A stretch of 64,000 nucleotides of DNA from contig NZ_JBGFGN010000164.1 of assembly GCF_041224595.1 (NCBI RefSeq), forward strand, positions 1-64,000, given 5' to 3'. Of this stretch, positions 62,872-64,000 are shown in pieces; position 1 is the first letter of the stretch, and each line of letters begins with the position of its first letter. The DNA is from Donghicola sp041224595. GTDB taxonomy: Bacteria; Pseudomonadota; Alphaproteobacteria; Rhodobacterales; Rhodobacteraceae. Position numbers and translations under genes: made by a program. Under the pieces are notes generated by a model, which did no database searches, had not been told where the DNA came from, and saw only the letters and a list, made by a program, of their open reading frames with translations.

Positions 62872-63213
62872 ATGAATAGACGCATGGACCGATCAATTCA
62901 AATAAAAGCGATGGCCAGCGCGCAGCGGCTACAGATCCTGCGCCTTTTGGCGGCACCGGAAACCCACTTTGCAGGTCAGTGGTCTGCGGACCCTAAGCAA
63001 TTCGGCGTGTGTATGAGTCTGATTGCCGAGGCACTACAGATCGCTCAGCCGACCGCGAGTCGGCATCTGGATATCTTGCGACAAGCCGGATTCATCACGG
63101 TGCAAAAGCACATGAAGTGGTCTTACTGCAAACGGAACGACCCAGCGCTCAGGGAATACCTCAGCTGGGTCGCTACCGATTTGCAGCTTGGAGATCAGGC
63201 GAGATCTGCGTAG
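62872..63213 (+). CDS. ArsR-family transcriptional regulator
   Basis: The 113-residue protein has an ArsR-type winged helix: AMASAQRLQILRLLAAPETHF, then CMSLIAEALQIAQPTASRHLDILRQAGFITVQKHMKWSYCKRND. This pattern with CMSLIAEALQIAQPTASRHL suits members that sense organic ligands or redox rather than the classical metal site; no Cys-x-Cys is present. It is divergent from the dehalogenase-like gene, 37 bp away. A second ATG at 62884 is possible. The end overlaps the gpgS-like gene by 19 bp. Confidence 0.88.
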   Translation: MNRRMDRSIQIKAMASAQRLQILRLLAAPETHFAGQWSADPKQFGVCMSLIAEALQIAQPTASRHLDILRQAGFITVQKHMKWSYCKRNDPALREYLSWVATDLQLGDQARSA

Positions 63214-64000
63214 TCCTGTTTGACCGCTGTCAGCATGTCGGCCATCAGCATCGAATCCGCTGCGTGCACACGTGACCACGTGGGAATGAACGGGGTCTCG
63301 AACGGGTTATCAAGGAAGGCATGACCCGCGTTCATGATGTTCTCAGCAAACAGTTCGATGCTGCGCTCTTCTTTATGGCGGTCAATCGACAGGCCATTCA
63401 TCTCGGCATCGTTGTAATAGCTTTCGAGCAGGTCCAGAGCCGTACGGTAGTATACCGCCTTGAGCGTTCGAAACACGTTTCCGGTAAAGACTGTGCCGTC
63501 CGCTGCCAGCTTGCGGAAGATCGCCTTGCAGATGTCGGTGGACATGCGGTTCAAACCTGTTTCCGCGTCCTCGGGTGACAGCTCCTGATGTTTGTGGTCG
63601 TAGGCATCACTGATCTCGACCTGACACACCGACTTGGGTGCCAAGTTGCGCCAAGCTTCGGACAGAACACCGATTTCCAGCCCCCAATCACTGGGGATGC
63701 GCAGGTCGGGCAACATCGCTGTACGCATCGCGAATTCGCCCGAGAGCGGATAGCGGAAGCTGCGCAGGAAATCGATGTAGTCCTTGTCCCCTACCACCTT
63801 CTTCAAGGCAATGAGCAATGGGCTGACCAGCAGACGGGTGACGCGGCCGTTGATCTTTCCATCGCCGATCCGCGGATAGTACCCTTTGGACAATTGATAG
63901 GGGAACCGCGGGTTCACAACCGGATAAACGAGACGCGTGAGCATATCCTTGTTGTAGGTCACGATATCACAGTCGTGAATCGCCATCACCGAGCTATCGC
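63195..64000 (-). CDS. Glucosyl-3-phosphoglycerate synthase-like glycosyltransferase (partial)
   Basis: The frame runs off the right edge; 267 C-terminal residues are visible. It reads VMAIHDCDIVTYNKDMLTRLVYPVVNPRFPYQLSKGYYPRI near the edge, with the Asp-x-Asp-like HDCD metal site. FRYPLSGEFAMRTAMLPDLRIPSDWGLEIGVLSEAW and DAYDHKHQELSPED follow. These match GT81-type GpgS/MpgS enzymes, which transfer glucose from a sugar nucleotide to 3-phosphoglycerate to make the precursor of the compatible solute glucosylglycerate. The true start is outside the window. Confidence 0.85.
   Translation of the reverse strand, partial: DSSVMAIHDCDIVTYNKDMLTRLVYPVVNPRFPYQLSKGYYPRIGDGKINGRVTRLLVSPLLIALKKVVGDKDYIDFLRSFRYPLSGEFAMRTAMLPDLRIPSDWGLEIGVLSEAWRNLAPKSVCQVEISDAYDHKHQELSPEDAETGLNRMSTDICKAIFRKLAADGTVFTGNVFRTLKAVYYRTALDLLESYYNDAEMNGLSIDRHKEERSIELFAENIMNAGHAFLDNPFETPFIPTWSRVHAADSMLMADMLTAVKQDYADLA

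Overview
This 64 kb window is a chromosomal segment from a high-GC alphaproteobacterium of the order Rhodobacterales, most likely a marine Roseobacter-group member. The evidence is gene content and order: putR/putA, a MetR-type regulator divergent from metF, tolQRAB-pal-cpoB-tilS-ftsH, aroA-cmk-rpsA-ihfB-lapA-trpF-trpB, miaB-phoH-ybeY-corC-lnt-metK-trmB, and irr next to fabA-fabB-fabI. A SAM/SAH riboswitch in front of metK, a class known from Rhodobacterales, supports this. The genus cannot be resolved.

Layout. 1-0.94 kb: accessory edge, with the end of a probable IS256-type transposase, a tyrosine integrase that loses its catalytic domain at the IS junction, and tRNA-Leu(UAA) as the likely attachment site. 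1-9.8 kb: TPR protein, proline catabolism (putR, putA), rhomboid protease, inositol monophosphatase-type enzyme, MetR-like regulator/metF, thioesterase. 9.8-13.8 kb: DUF2235 hydrolase overlapping a stand-alone form II CoxL-type molybdenum hydroxylase, with a divergent Lrp regulator. 14-16 kb: folD, chorismate mutase, MOSC protein. 16-25 kb: ftsH, tilS and the Tol-Pal envelope machine on the minus strand. 25.7-30.5 kb: sulfotransferase-like protein, rplY, IsdG-like monooxygenase, pth, DUF2237, a membrane-bound LuxR-type regulator coupled to a secreted protein, and a Thr/Asp repeat protein. 31-38.7 kb: trp, ihfB, rpsA, cmk and aroA. 38.8-47.5 kb: trmB, metK with riboswitch, lnt, corC, ybeY, phoH, two envelope proteins sharing a domain, and miaB. 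47.6-51.7 kb: glycosyltransferase-like protein, then a cysteine-free molybdopterin-oxidoreductase-fold secreted protein directly upstream of a hybrid histidine kinase. 51.8-55.5 kb: irr, fabA-fabB-fabI, FKBP isomerase. 55.7-60.2 kb: a tightly coupled HAD/hydrolase/dehydratase cassette and a SqrR/BigR-type regulator. 60.3-64 kb: a GH13_18 sugar phosphorylase, an ArsR/alpha-beta hydrolase pair, and a glucosyl-3-phosphoglycerate synthase-like gene running off the right edge.

Most of the window is conserved core genome: one-carbon and methionine metabolism, envelope constriction and lipoprotein maturation, translation and RNA maturation, unsaturated fatty-acid synthesis. The more unusual parts are the candidate two-gene sensor (48.6-51.7 kb), the probable glucosylglycerate turnover pair (60.3-64 kb), the GCxHW...DDGxEGY...PVC envelope-domain pair (45-46 kb), the membrane-bound LuxR unit (29-30 kb), and a short intergenic sequence element found four times.
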